Positions 16,096 through 25,532 of a DNA stretch of 64,000 nucleotides are shown piece by piece (positions within the stretch are counted from its first letter, which is position 1; every line of letters starts with the position of its first letter). The stretch spans positions 62,001-126,000 of the forward strand of contig CAAEXF010000054.1 of NCBI GenBank assembly GCA_900759715.1, in the 5' to 3' direction. Below the pieces are notes generated by a model. It was not told the origin of the DNA. It saw only the letters and a program-made list of their open reading frames with translations, and searched no databases. This DNA comes from Clostridium_AM sp900759715 (GTDB taxonomy: Bacteria; Bacillota; Clostridia; Clostridiales; Clostridiaceae). Position numbers and translations under genes: made by a program.

Positions 16096-19000
16096 CTACA
16101 GTTCTAATATTTCATTTGTGGAAAATAAGTATAGATATTTATTTTTAACAGGTTTACCTGTCATCATCTCCAGAGCTCTTGTATAATAATGTATCTGCAG
16201 CTTATACTTATCTTTGGTCTCATTTATATCCTTTATATAATCTGTTTTATAGTCTAAAATTACTAATTCTTCATCTTCTTCAAAATAACAATCTATTATT
16301 CCTTGAAGTATTATTTTTTCATCTTCATATATATCCTTCTGCAGTTCATTGTATATATCAGTGCAAGATAGCTCTATAAAAAATGGAACCTCCCTATAGA
16401 CCTTCAAAGCCTTTTTCATTCTTCCCCCTATGCTAGACTTAAAAAATAATAATATTTTTTCTATAGGTATAACTTTCGCTTCTTCTTCTGTAATAAATTC
16501 TTTTATTACTAAGCTGCATATCTGCTCTTTTATATCTTCAATACAAGATGTCTTGTCTAAATTTATATGTTGCATAATAAGGTGTATTAAAGTTCCCTTT
16601 TCTGCCGAAGATATAGATTTATTTTTCTGAAGGAAAGACGGTTTTTTTAGAGTAGATGAAGTTATTAATTCCCTGCTGTCTCCTTCTTCTATCATAGAAA
16701 ATTTTCTTTTTAATTCTGATACAGAATACTTTGCTGGTATACTACATGCTTCCTTATATTTATATTCCCAGTTAAGTCTTCTATTTATTTCTGAATTATA
16801 CTCACTTATTTCATTATTTGAGTTAATACTTTCTATTTCCTTTATCATATCTATTTCTTCTAAGTCTTCACTAGAATTGCCCTTAAAATCTTCTTTACTC
16901 CAAACCTTAACACTCCACTTTGATTCATCATCTATTTGATTTTGCAAATTATAGTTGCTGCCTGCACACTCTCTAATTAGTCTTCCATCTGCATGCTTTG
17001 CTACTGAAGGTCCTATCCAATCCAAATAGCTTTTAGCATTCATAACAGCATATTCAGGTATTTTAATATTATTAAAATCTAATGCACCACACCACTTATC
17101 AGCAACCTTTTCAAAACCACTTACTGTGCCTGTTAATATAAGCTTTTCTTTAGCTCTTGTAAAAGCAACATAAAGAATCCTCATCTCCTCAGATAATGTT
17201 TCTAGCTTTAATTTTTTCTTTAATACCTGTTTTACAATGGTTGGATATGATATCCTTCTGCTAAGATTAACATAATCTGGTCCAAGCCCCAATTCTCCAT
17301 GAAATAATACATTTCTATTCATATCCATTAAATTAAAATTTTTACCGCATCCTGCAAGTATTACTACAGGAAACTCTAACCCCTTACTTTTATGTATGCT
17401 CATTATTCTTACTACATCTTCATTTTCACCGAGAATCTTTGCACTTCCCATATCGCCGCTGCTATTTCTAAGTTTATTTATAAAATTTATAAAATTAAAA
17501 AGTCCTTTGTAGCTTGTTCTTTCATATTGTCTTGCTCTTTCAAATAGGATTCTCAAATTCGCCTGTCTTTGCTTTCCTCCTGGCATAGCTCCCACAAACC
17601 CATAGTATCCAGTTGATTTATAAAGATACCATATGAATTCATCGATAGGCATATGAATTACTTTATCTCTCCATATATTAATTTTTTCTACAAAATTACA
17701 CACTTTCCTTCTGAGTTCCTCTGTTATATGACTCAAATCAACAAGTTCTTCATTATTACTTTCAAATTCTTCATCACACTTGCATATGTATTTTAATGCT
17801 TCATAAAATGATATATTTTTATCTATCATTCTAATATCCATTAAATCTTCCGAAGTAAAAGACTCTAAAGGTGAACGTAAGACCGCAATTAGTGGTATAT
17901 CTTGCATAGGATTATCTATTATTTGCAGCAATGACATTATTGTTCTAATTTCAATGGTTTCAAAATATCCTGTAGCTGTATCTGCAAAAACAGGTATACC
18001 TATACTGGTAAGCTCTTCTACAAATGTTGGTGCCCAATTAGCCGTAGCACGCATAAGTATCACTATATCTTGGTACCTTACAGGTCTATATCCATTAATG
18101 TTTTTGTCATATACATGAAACTTTTGCTTATCAGAAGAGTTAACAAGTTCATTAATTCTTTTTGCTACTAGCCTAGCTTCTATTTGTATGTTATCTAACA
18201 CTTCTTCCGAATCATTATTAATATCTATAGCTTCAAATTCATATTCTTCACTTAAACTATCACTGTTTTTATCTATAAGATGTAGTTCTATATCTCCTCC
18301 GCAAATCTGCTCTGTTTCTTGATAGGTTGCTCCACTTTTAAGAGCCTCCTCTTCATCATAATCTAACTCCCCAACATTTACAGACATTATTTGTTTAAAT
18401 AAGTAGTTAACACCAGATATTATCTCTGATCTACTTCTAAAATTTTTAAATAATTTTATTTTTCTGTTTCTATCTTCAGCTTTCTCTGAATAAGTATTAT
18501 ATTTACTTAAAAACAACTCAGGTTTAGCCTGCCTAAATCTATAAATACTTTGCTTAACGTCGCCTACCATAAACATATTAGGAATATCGTTCTTGTTTCC
18601 TATCATGTTCATTATTACCTCTTGAACTTCATTACTATCTTGATATTCATCAATAAGTATTTCCTCAAATTGCTGCTTATACTCTAAAGCTGCTTCTGAA
18701 GGTACTATATTACCATTATCGTCTTCTGTAGTAAGAATATTTAAACAAAAATGTTCAATATCATTAAAATCTACCATACCTCTTTCTCTTTTTTTGTTAC
18801 CATACTTTTTATCGAAACTTATTACTAAATTTACTAAGCATTTCATCATCGGATATAATTCTTTCAAATTTCTTTCAATGTTATCATTACCATCAAAAAT
18901 ATCTTCTTTAATATCATTGAGTTTCTTTTTAACTTCATCTCTAATTTTTTTTGTTCTTTCTTTTGCTATCTTATCTGCATCCTTATTCTTTTTTATAGGA

Positions 19001-19845
19001 AGTTTTTCAAAACTCAAAAGCAAGAACTTTTCTTTAAATTCATCCCATGAACTGCAATTACATATTTCATTGATATTATTCAGGTCATTTTTAAATGGTT
19101 CTAAGTAATAGTCTATTCCTTCAGCCTTTTCTGCTATTTCTATAGCCTTTTTCATTTTACTTTTACATCCATAGGCCTCTACTTTTAAATAGTCTAGTAA
19201 TATACTTGCCCAATCTGACTCCCCAAAGTTGTATTCATCTTCTAGATTAAATCTTTCGGCCATTTCCATTAGCCACTTTTCGGGCCAGGGCGAACTTTTA
19301 GCAAATTCATATAGACTGATCACCATATTTTGAAATCCAAAATCACTTTTTCCACCATATGCATCTACTAGCTCTAGGAAAATTTCATTATTACTATCTT
19401 CATAGTTTTCTTCAAACAATTCCTCTAAGCTTTCTTGTTTTAAAAGTATAGACTCAGTATTATCACAAACTCTAAAACTCGGATCCAAATCTATGAGATG
19501 AAAATTATTTTTTATAACCTTTAAACAAAATGAATGTATAGTCATTATATTTGCTTGATTTAACAACGTAAGTTGTTTTTGCAACTTTTTAGAATCTGGA
19601 TTTGTTTCCAGTTCTTTTGCTATAGCATCTCCAATTCTCTCTCTCATTTCAGCTGCTGCAGCATTAGTAAATGTAACAACTAATAGTCTGTCAATATCTA
19701 TATCTTCTTTTTCATCAGTTATTCTTTTTATTATTCTTTCTACCAGAACTGCAGTTTTACCAGCACCAGCACCTGCTGCTACTAACAAGTTGCAGTTTCT
19801 CGTAAAAATAGCATCCTTTTGTTCTTTTGTCCACTTTGTACTCAT
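16096..19845 (-). CDS. addA: ATP-dependent helicase/nuclease subunit A
   Basis: The motor and one nuclease of the AddAB complex, the Gram-positive counterpart of RecBCD for resecting double-strand breaks. The 1249 residues contain UvrD-type helicase motifs: Walker A AAGAGAGKTAVLVERI near the start, LLVVTFTNAAAAEMRERI, and Walker B ILIDEYQDSN. A C-terminal nuclease has GIIDCYF and LVILDYKTDYI. I place the start at ATG 19845 with GGGTG upstream; a GTG 12 bases earlier is possible. The partner addB, usually directly upstream, is not here. The upstream neighbour is a GGDEF gene. Confidence 0.96.
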   Translation of the reverse strand: MSTKWTKEQKDAIFTRNCNLLVAAGAGAGKTAVLVERIIKRITDEKEDIDIDRLLVVTFTNAAAAEMRERIGDAIAKELETNPDSKKLQKQLTLLNQANIMTIHSFCLKVIKNNFHLIDLDPSFRVCDNTESILLKQESLEELFEENYEDSNNEIFLELVDAYGGKSDFGFQNMVISLYEFAKSSPWPEKWLMEMAERFNLEDEYNFGESDWASILLDYLKVEAYGCKSKMKKAIEIAEKAEGIDYYLEPFKNDLNNINEICNCSSWDEFKEKFLLLSFEKLPIKKNKDADKIAKERTKKIRDEVKKKLNDIKEDIFDGNDNIERNLKELYPMMKCLVNLVISFDKKYGNKKRERGMVDFNDIEHFCLNILTTEDDNGNIVPSEAALEYKQQFEEILIDEYQDSNEVQEVIMNMIGNKNDIPNMFMVGDVKQSIYRFRQAKPELFLSKYNTYSEKAEDRNRKIKLFKNFRSRSEIISGVNYLFKQIMSVNVGELDYDEEEALKSGATYQETEQICGGDIELHLIDKNSDSLSEEYEFEAIDINNDSEEVLDNIQIEARLVAKRINELVNSSDKQKFHVYDKNINGYRPVRYQDIVILMRATANWAPTFVEELTSIGIPVFADTATGYFETIEIRTIMSLLQIIDNPMQDIPLIAVLRSPLESFTSEDLMDIRMIDKNISFYEALKYICKCDEEFESNNEELVDLSHITEELRRKVCNFVEKINIWRDKVIHMPIDEFIWYLYKSTGYYGFVGAMPGGKQRQANLRILFERARQYERTSYKGLFNFINFINKLRNSSGDMGSAKILGENEDVVRIMSIHKSKGLEFPVVILAGCGKNFNLMDMNRNVLFHGELGLGPDYVNLSRRISYPTIVKQVLKKKLKLETLSEEMRILYVAFTRAKEKLILTGTVSGFEKVADKWCGALDFNNIKIPEYAVMNAKSYLDWIGPSVAKHADGRLIRECAGSNYNLQNQIDDESKWSVKVWSKEDFKGNSSEDLEEIDMIKEIESINSNNEISEYNSEINRRLNWEYKYKEACSIPAKYSVSELKRKFSMIEEGDSRELITSSTLKKPSFLQKNKSISSAEKGTLIHLIMQHINLDKTSCIEDIKEQICSLVIKEFITEEEAKVIPIEKILLFFKSSIGGRMKKALKVYREVPFFIELSCTDIYNELQKDIYEDEKIILQGIIDCYFEEDEELVILDYKTDYIKDINETKDKYKLQIHYYTRALEMMTGKPVKNKYLYLFSTNEILEL

Positions 19846-19889
19846 AATATCACCCACTTTTATTTTATCATAATTCTATACATAAAAAT

Positions 19890-19936
19890 CATCCATATCC
19901 AGTATTTTAGTTTATTAAAATACTAGATATGGATGA
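19890..19936 (-). terminator. Terminator of the GAF-GGDEF gene
   Basis: Stem ATCCATATC-AGTATTTT with its complement AAAATACT-GATATGGAT, just past the stop codon of the minus-strand gene. Confidence 0.75.
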
Positions 19937-19948
19937 TTTAAAATAATA

Positions 19949-21007
19949 TTAATAAATAATTTTATTTTTTCCTGAATTCTTTGCTTTATATAGGTTAATA
20001 TCTGCTCTTCTTATAACTTGTTCCATATTCTCAGAATTATTCTTTAAAATATTTATGCCCATTGAAACTGTTATACTAGGCTGACTATTTTTATAATAAA
20101 TTATTGTCTTTTCAATTATTCTTCTTATATGCTCCATTCTGTAATAAACATAACTAGGCTTATCAACATCATACATACATACTATTATTTCTTCTCCTCC
20201 ATACCTAGCCACAATATCCTCTTTTCTAAGATTACATTTTATTATATCGCTAATTTTCTTAAGTACAATATCTCCACATTGATGTCCATAAGTATCATTA
20301 CACCTTTTAAAATTGTCTAAATCTATCATAATTATTGCATAAGGCTTTTCAGTATTTCTGCTATTTCTTTCAACAATTGAAAAAAAATGATTCCTATTAT
20401 ACAATCCCGTAAGATCATCTATTTGAGAGCTTTCTTTTATCTTGTTATAGAGTCTATTATTTTCTATACATATTGCTAGCTGATTGCTAAGAGCAGTTAA
20501 AAGTTTTATGTGGTTATCATTTAAGTATTCATAAATATTATGTTCGACAATAATTACTCCTAATAGGTTATCTTTTAAATATATAGGCATATATAGAGAG
20601 GAATGAATTTCAGTAGCTTCATCTTTTGATATATTAGTCTGTGAATTTATTAAATCTGTACTTAATCTACAATTTTTACTATTAAAATCATGTATTTTAT
20701 AATGGTGATCTGTACTTTTTAAGTTTGTGGATTTTAATCTTAATATGTTATTTTCAGCTAGATATATACTTGAATAAGTTACTCCTAGAATACCTATCAT
20801 TATGTCATTAATCATGAAAATTACGTCATCGCTTCCTAAGCATTTATTAATATATTCGCTAATTTCTACTATTAGGGATAACATGTCCAGTTTTTTATCT
20901 AATTCTATGATTTTAAAGTTTTGCTTTTGTATTATTTCTTCTGCCATTTTCTGATAGCTTTCATAGTCGTTTTTTAGCTGATCATATTTTTCTAGCAACC
21001 ACAACAT
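19949..21007 (-). CDS. GAF-GGDEF domain protein, probable diguanylate cyclase
   Basis: A 352-residue cytosolic protein. It has an N-terminal coiled coil (about 1-45), a GAF-like sensor (about 50-200, with PIYLKDNLLGVIIVEHN) and a GGDEF domain (DDLTGLYNRNHFF, MIDLDNFKRCNDTYGHQCGD). The active-site loop reads GGEEI, so Phe of GG(D/E)EF is replaced by Ile; the metal and nucleotide residues remain. It probably makes c-di-GMP, but activity is not certain. I choose ATG 21007 because GAGGAGAGG lies just upstream; a longer open frame upstream is AT-rich and lacks a site. Confidence 0.88.
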   Translation of the reverse strand: MLWLLEKYDQLKNDYESYQKMAEEIIQKQNFKIIELDKKLDMLSLIVEISEYINKCLGSDDVIFMINDIMIGILGVTYSSIYLAENNILRLKSTNLKSTDHHYKIHDFNSKNCRLSTDLINSQTNISKDEATEIHSSLYMPIYLKDNLLGVIIVEHNIYEYLNDNHIKLLTALSNQLAICIENNRLYNKIKESSQIDDLTGLYNRNHFFSIVERNSRNTEKPYAIIMIDLDNFKRCNDTYGHQCGDIVLKKISDIIKCNLRKEDIVARYGGEEIIVCMYDVDKPSYVYYRMEHIRRIIEKTIIYYKNSQPSITVSMGINILKNNSENMEQVIRRADINLYKAKNSGKNKIIY

Positions 21008-21319
21008 ATTCCTCTCCTCTATCCATTTCGAATGGTTAAACAACTTACTTTTTTGTAAATTATTTATAATCATAATTATAGAATACCATAATCCACCATA
21101 TAATTTCCATAATATTACTATAAAATATTGCACTGAAAAGTTCTTTATAATAAAAATAGCATAAATATAGAAATATCTTAGTCTACTTCTACAATATGCT
21201 TTATTATAAAAATCGTTGAATTACCCCACAATAGAGTTAATCGTTATATGCAAAGTTGTTAGCAAATCTAATTCATATGGACATATTATATAACAAGCTG
21301 TTTACAATTTTAAGTATTT

Positions 21320-22390
21320 TTAATTACAATTATCATGGTCGTGTTTATGATGAATATCTGGGGTATGAGAATGGTTATGCATTATTGATTCGTGGGTATG
21401 TATGTGTGAATGATAAAAGTCATCGGCAACTTCTTCTTTATGTAGATGCTCATGATGTCCATCACCATGACAGTGGCTGTGCTCATGCATAATAGCTCTA
21501 TGCAAGTGCTCATGCTCATGATTTTCTCTCAGAAGGAAAATTGCACCAATAATCATTAGAGGTAAAGCTACAATGAAGGTTATACTTATCCTGTCATTAA
21601 ATAACATAAATGATAATATCGCACCAATGAATGGTGCTGTTCCAAATAAAGCACTAGTTCTAGCACTACCTAATCCTCTCAAAGCTAACACAAAAAGTAC
21701 AATACTAAAACCATAGCTAAAACACCCTAGGATCATAGCTCCTGCGATTATTTTTATACTTGGAAAACTGCTTTTCAACAATAATGATAAGATTAACGAA
21801 AAAGAACCTGCTCCAATGCCTTTTATAATAACAATTGAAAAAGGATCCTTTAAGGATATCTTTCCTGTAAAATTATTATCTATTCCCCAACAAAGGCATG
21901 CAATTACTACTCCTATTGCTCCTAAGGAAAATCCCCACTGATTGCTAAAATCCCATGACAATATTACAGTAGATAATGTAATCATTATAATTGCAAACCA
22001 AATTCTTTTTCCCACACTTTCCTTAAAAAAACAAGCTGCTATCAGTGTAGTAGCAACACCTTCAAAATTTAAAAGTAATGATGCTGTAGATGCTGGCGTT
22101 ACCTTAAGACTGTTCATGAGAACTATTGGTGCAACCACGCCTCCCAAAAATACTGCTGTTATTAGCCAAGGTACATCCTTTTTACTAAGTGGTGCCTCTC
22201 TATCCTCACTCTTATTTATACATCTCTTTATAATTTTAAAAATTATTAATCCTATTCCACTGCCAATATATAAAAATGCAGCTAAAGGCACAGGATCTAT
22301 TGATCCTAAAAGCAGTTTTGATATGGGCGCACTGGCTCCAAATAGTAACGCCGCCGTTATCGCTTGTAGCACTGATTTATAGTTGTTCAT
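21320..22390 (-). CDS. EamA/DMT-family transporter with a histidine-rich C-terminal tail
   Basis: A 356-residue membrane protein of the drug/metabolite transporter superfamily. Ten predicted TM helices in two EamA repeats span about residues 8-288. The last 68 residues hold 23 histidines in repeated HxH and HH pairs (for example HEHEHLH, HEHSHCH, HSHIHTH) plus cysteines, and should bind Zn, Ni, Co or Cu. EamA proteins usually export amino acids or metabolites. The tail suggests metal sensing, storage or transport, which is inference. AAAGGGGG precedes the ATG. No metal regulator is adjacent. Confidence 0.88.
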   Translation of the reverse strand: MNNYKSVLQAITAALLFGASAPISKLLLGSIDPVPLAAFLYIGSGIGLIIFKIIKRCINKSEDREAPLSKKDVPWLITAVFLGGVVAPIVLMNSLKVTPASTASLLLNFEGVATTLIAACFFKESVGKRIWFAIIMITLSTVILSWDFSNQWGFSLGAIGVVIACLCWGIDNNFTGKISLKDPFSIVIIKGIGAGSFSLILSLLLKSSFPSIKIIAGAMILGCFSYGFSIVLFVLALRGLGSARTSALFGTAPFIGAILSFMLFNDRISITFIVALPLMIIGAIFLLRENHEHEHLHRAIMHEHSHCHGDGHHEHLHKEEVADDFYHSHIHTHESIMHNHSHTPDIHHKHDHDNCN

Positions 22391-22624
22391 ATCTTTTCCC
22401 CCTTTAGCTTCACATTAGATAAACCTAATATTATTCTACAATTAATATAATAACATAAACTTTAATAATCCATTATCCATTCTCTAATAAAAATATTACT
22501 TTATATTTTATTGTTAAAAAATGCTTTTTATATTCAATAATTAATAATATAATATTTATATGCTGTAAAAGTAATTTTCTAATAATGATTATACAGTAAT
22601 AAAATATATTAGGAGGTATTTTAT

Positions 22625-24292
22625 TTGAAAATAAACACGAAATTAAAATTAATATTATTTTTTCTTTCATTACTTATAATTTCTATTGTTACCACTAATT
22701 TTGTTACCTTTAATAATTTAAAAGGTGATGCCCCATCTATAAACCTTTCTGGAAGTGAAAGGATGAGAAGCTATAAACTAGCTTATATGGCTAATCAATT
22801 TATAAGCGAGAAGGATATCACTAAAAAAGATAAGATAAAGTCAGATATGCAGAAGGAGATTGCGCAATTCGAAAAGATATTAGTAGGTCTTGAAAAAGGG
22901 GACAAGGATCTTAAACTTACAGCCTGTAATGATAATGCTATTCTAGAAAAAATAAAAAAAATTAATAGCGACTGGCAAAATTTCAAAAAGGAATATACAA
23001 ATATAATTGACTCCCCTGACCTATCTTCACAGCAAAACTCTTTAAACTATATAAATGAAAATATAAATAATGTTGTAAATAACATTAATGAAGTTGTTTT
23101 TATGTTAGATAATAATTCTAACAAAAAAGTTATGTTATCAAAGGAATTAAGCAGTGCATTTCTCGTAATAGCATTAATTATTATTATATCCTCTATTTTT
23201 ACTGTAAGAAAAACTATAATAAATCCACTGCAGAATTTAACAGACAGAATGAAAGACATAGCTGGTGGCAACGGCGATTTAACTAAAAGAATAAGTATAA
23301 ATTCAGCAGATGAAATTGGTCAATTAGCAAAATGGTTTAATATATTTGTAGAAAATATACATCAAATCATAATATCTGTCAGTGATGCATCAAGAAGTGT
23401 TAAGGATACATCAGAACAAATATCCGATATTAGTTACCAGAACAGCCAAGCTACTGAGACTATAGCGGTATCTGCACAAGAGGTCTCAGAAGGAAGTATG
23501 GACCAAACAAATCAAGTTAATAATTTACTCGATAAAGTAAATATTCTTTCAGGAAAAATAGAAAATATTGCCTTTATAATTGATGATGTTCTCAAACATT
23601 CTCTGCAAACAGAAAAGGAAGCTTTATCTGGAAACAAGGATTTAGAAGCTTCTGTTATTCAACTAAATATAATATCAAGTACCTCAAATGAAGTTTCTGA
23701 AAGATTAAGCTCTTTAGAAGAGAGTTCCAAGGAAATAGGTAGAATAATAGAGCTCATTACGAACATATCAGATCAAACAAACTTATTGGCTCTCAATGCA
23801 TCAATTGAAGCTGCAAGAGCTGGTGAACTTGGAAAAGGATTTGCTGTTGTTGCTGATGAGGTGAGAAAACTAGCAGACCAAACTGCTAATGCTACAAAGC
23901 AGATAATACCTATTATTAATAATATACAAAATGAAACCTATACAACTAAAAATAATATGAAAAATAGTGTTGAGGAAGTTCAAAAAGAAGTAGAACTTAT
24001 GAAAAAATGCAGTGATTCCTTGAACTCTATTGTTCAAAAAGCTAATGATACTTATTCAGGCGTTCAAGATATAACCAAAATAAATAAGGAAATCACTAAT
24101 GAATTTAATAATATAAAGTCAACAGCCTCAAGTATTTCTAATATAGCTGGTAAGAATTCAGAAGATACTCAAAGCATGGCAGCAGCAGTAGAGGAACAAA
24201 CAGCCTCTGTACAACAGGTTGCAGCTAGTGTATCACAACTATCAGAACTCGCTCAGCAACTATACGATAAAGTCTCCGGTTTTAAGGCTTAA
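22625..24292 (+). CDS. Methyl-accepting chemotaxis protein with PilJ/NarX-like sensor
   Basis: A 555-residue receptor. It has TM1 at about 8-28, a short helical external domain, TM2 at about 172-193, HAMP, and a signalling domain with tip DQTNLLALNASIEAARAGE. Right after TM1 lies INLSGSERMRSYKLAYM, which resembles the P-box of the nitrate sensors NarX/NarQ and the PilJ-type domain. The ligand may therefore be nitrate or nitrite, as in NarX and in the PilJ-domain receptor McpN of Pseudomonas; this is inference. Translation starts at TTG with AGGAGG 8 bases upstream. Confidence 0.9.
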   Translation: MKINTKLKLILFFLSLLIISIVTTNFVTFNNLKGDAPSINLSGSERMRSYKLAYMANQFISEKDITKKDKIKSDMQKEIAQFEKILVGLEKGDKDLKLTACNDNAILEKIKKINSDWQNFKKEYTNIIDSPDLSSQQNSLNYINENINNVVNNINEVVFMLDNNSNKKVMLSKELSSAFLVIALIIIISSIFTVRKTIINPLQNLTDRMKDIAGGNGDLTKRISINSADEIGQLAKWFNIFVENIHQIIISVSDASRSVKDTSEQISDISYQNSQATETIAVSAQEVSEGSMDQTNQVNNLLDKVNILSGKIENIAFIIDDVLKHSLQTEKEALSGNKDLEASVIQLNIISSTSNEVSERLSSLEESSKEIGRIIELITNISDQTNLLALNASIEAARAGELGKGFAVVADEVRKLADQTANATKQIIPIINNIQNETYTTKNNMKNSVEEVQKEVELMKKCSDSLNSIVQKANDTYSGVQDITKINKEITNEFNNIKSTASSISNIAGKNSEDTQSMAAAVEEQTASVQQVAASVSQLSELAQQLYDKVSGFKA

Positions 24293-24307
24293 TTAATTAA
24301 AGCAAAT

Positions 24308-24358
24308 ATTAAAAAATAGTATGGTGCTATAACTATATAGCACCATACTATTTTTTAT
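24308..24358. terminator. Bidirectional terminator between convergent genes
   Basis: Perfect 21-bp inverted repeat containing TAGTATGGTGCTATA, with A/T runs on both sides. It serves the chemoreceptor (plus) and the CbiM-like gene (minus). Confidence 0.9.
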
Positions 24359-24364
24359 TTTAAT

Positions 24365-25360
24365 CTATGAAATATTTTCTGCTTTATTACTACTAGTAAT
24401 TTGCTCTTTCTTAGTTGAACTTAATATCTTAAATATTATTAAAAGAATAGCAACACCAGCTGCTGCAGATATAATATAACCTATAACTTCATTTATGCCA
24501 CCTATAGCATAATCTGGTGCTATAGCATTAAAATTAAATCCATTTTCAAATGCCTTTGGTACATATCCTACTAGCCCTTTTATCTCATCTGAGCCCCATT
24601 CTCCCCAAGCAGTTCCCGTAGCTAATAAACCTATAGGAGAAAGAATTATCATTGCAGCAAGTAATCCATATAGAGATTTTTTATTTGTCGCTTTACCTTC
24701 ATATATAACTCCTGGCGACATCTTCTTAACGTATGAGTAAACGCCTGCAGTAACTGCTCCTTCTAGAACTCCAACAAGTAAATGAGGCAGTACCATAGCT
24801 GGTATAGATATATTTAGTCCATAAGGACAGTAAATAGCTGCACCTGCTGCATCCTTGAATAAAAGTGGTTGTATACCAAATTCAATAGCTGTAAAAAACG
24901 CTGCTGCCAATATTCCAACATAACCTGCAACAAAGGCTGCTATATAATCTCCCTTATCACTTTTTACTCTAGTTTTTATGAAATTATATATATAATATCC
25001 TAAGAATGGCATAACAAAAGCCATGTTAAAACAGTTAGCACCAAGTGCTAGTATACCTCCATCGCCAAAGAATAAGGCTTGGATTAGCAGTGCTATCGTA
25101 ACAGATATGCAGGCTGCATAAGGTCCTACTAATATAGCTATTAAAACTGCACCAACTGCATGGGCAGTAGTTCCTCCTGGTACCGGAATATTAAACATCA
25201 TAGCTAAAAAAGATACTGCTGCACAAACACCTAATATAGGCATTTTTCTCTTACTTACTTCTGCCTTTACTTTCTTCACTGCTCTAGCCCATACTGGCAG
25301 CATTACTGTTCCTATAACTGCGCAAGTTGATGGACTCAAATAATTATCTGGAATGTGCAT
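24365..25360 (-). CDS. cbiM: CbiM-like ECF transporter component (Co/Ni uptake)
   Basis: Substrate-specific membrane protein for cobalt or nickel uptake. It has 331 residues and opens with the invariant N-terminal metal-binding motif MHIPDN, like CbiM/NikM. Further conserved stretches are PVPGGTTAHAVGAVLIA and GDGGILALGANCFNMAF. A C-terminal extension after about residue 270 with one more TM resembles the CbiN/PDGLE-type part. The CbiQ and CbiO partners are not adjacent. A 20-bp near-palindrome lies in its promoter region. Co versus Ni cannot be decided. Confidence 0.9.
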   Translation of the reverse strand: MHIPDNYLSPSTCAVIGTVMLPVWARAVKKVKAEVSKRKMPILGVCAAVSFLAMMFNIPVPGGTTAHAVGAVLIAILVGPYAACISVTIALLIQALFFGDGGILALGANCFNMAFVMPFLGYYIYNFIKTRVKSDKGDYIAAFVAGYVGILAAAFFTAIEFGIQPLLFKDAAGAAIYCPYGLNISIPAMVLPHLLVGVLEGAVTAGVYSYVKKMSPGVIYEGKATNKKSLYGLLAAMIILSPIGLLATGTAWGEWGSDEIKGLVGYVPKAFENGFNFNAIAPDYAIGGINEVIGYIISAAAGVAILLIIFKILSSTKKEQITSSNKAENIS

Positions 25361-25393
25361 AATAAAAACCCCCTAAAACCCTCTTCTAATTTT

Positions 25394-25413
25394 CTTTATT
25401 ATCTATAATAAAG
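25394..25413. promoter_or_regulatory. Palindromic operator candidate upstream of cbiM-like gene
   Basis: CTTTATTATCTATAATAAAG has perfect 9-bp arms and lies about 35-55 bases upstream of the start codon, overlapping the likely -10 region. It could bind a metal-responsive repressor. No regulator gene is adjacent. Confidence 0.4.
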
Positions 25414-25464
25414 CAAGTTTTATACCAAGTGCATTAATGAGTTTTTCAGTGCTTTAGAATAAAA

Positions 25465-25508
25465 ATTTTCTCAAAACGATACAAAAATCGGTATCATTTT
25501 GAGAAAAT
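25465..25508 (-). terminator. Terminator downstream of lipA
   Basis: Stem AATTTTCTCAAAACGATAC paired with its near-complement around a short loop, followed by an AT tract on the minus strand. Confidence 0.8.
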
Positions 25509-25532
25509 TCATCTTTTTATTTCATTATGAAA

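Noticed and set aside
21256..21492. Plus-strand frame over the His-rich tail
   Set aside because: It mirrors the repetitive CAT/ATG codons of the EamA tail and lacks a ribosome site.
25361..25532. Cobalamin riboswitch upstream of the cbiM-like gene
   Set aside because: The leader is too short and the B12-box is absent.
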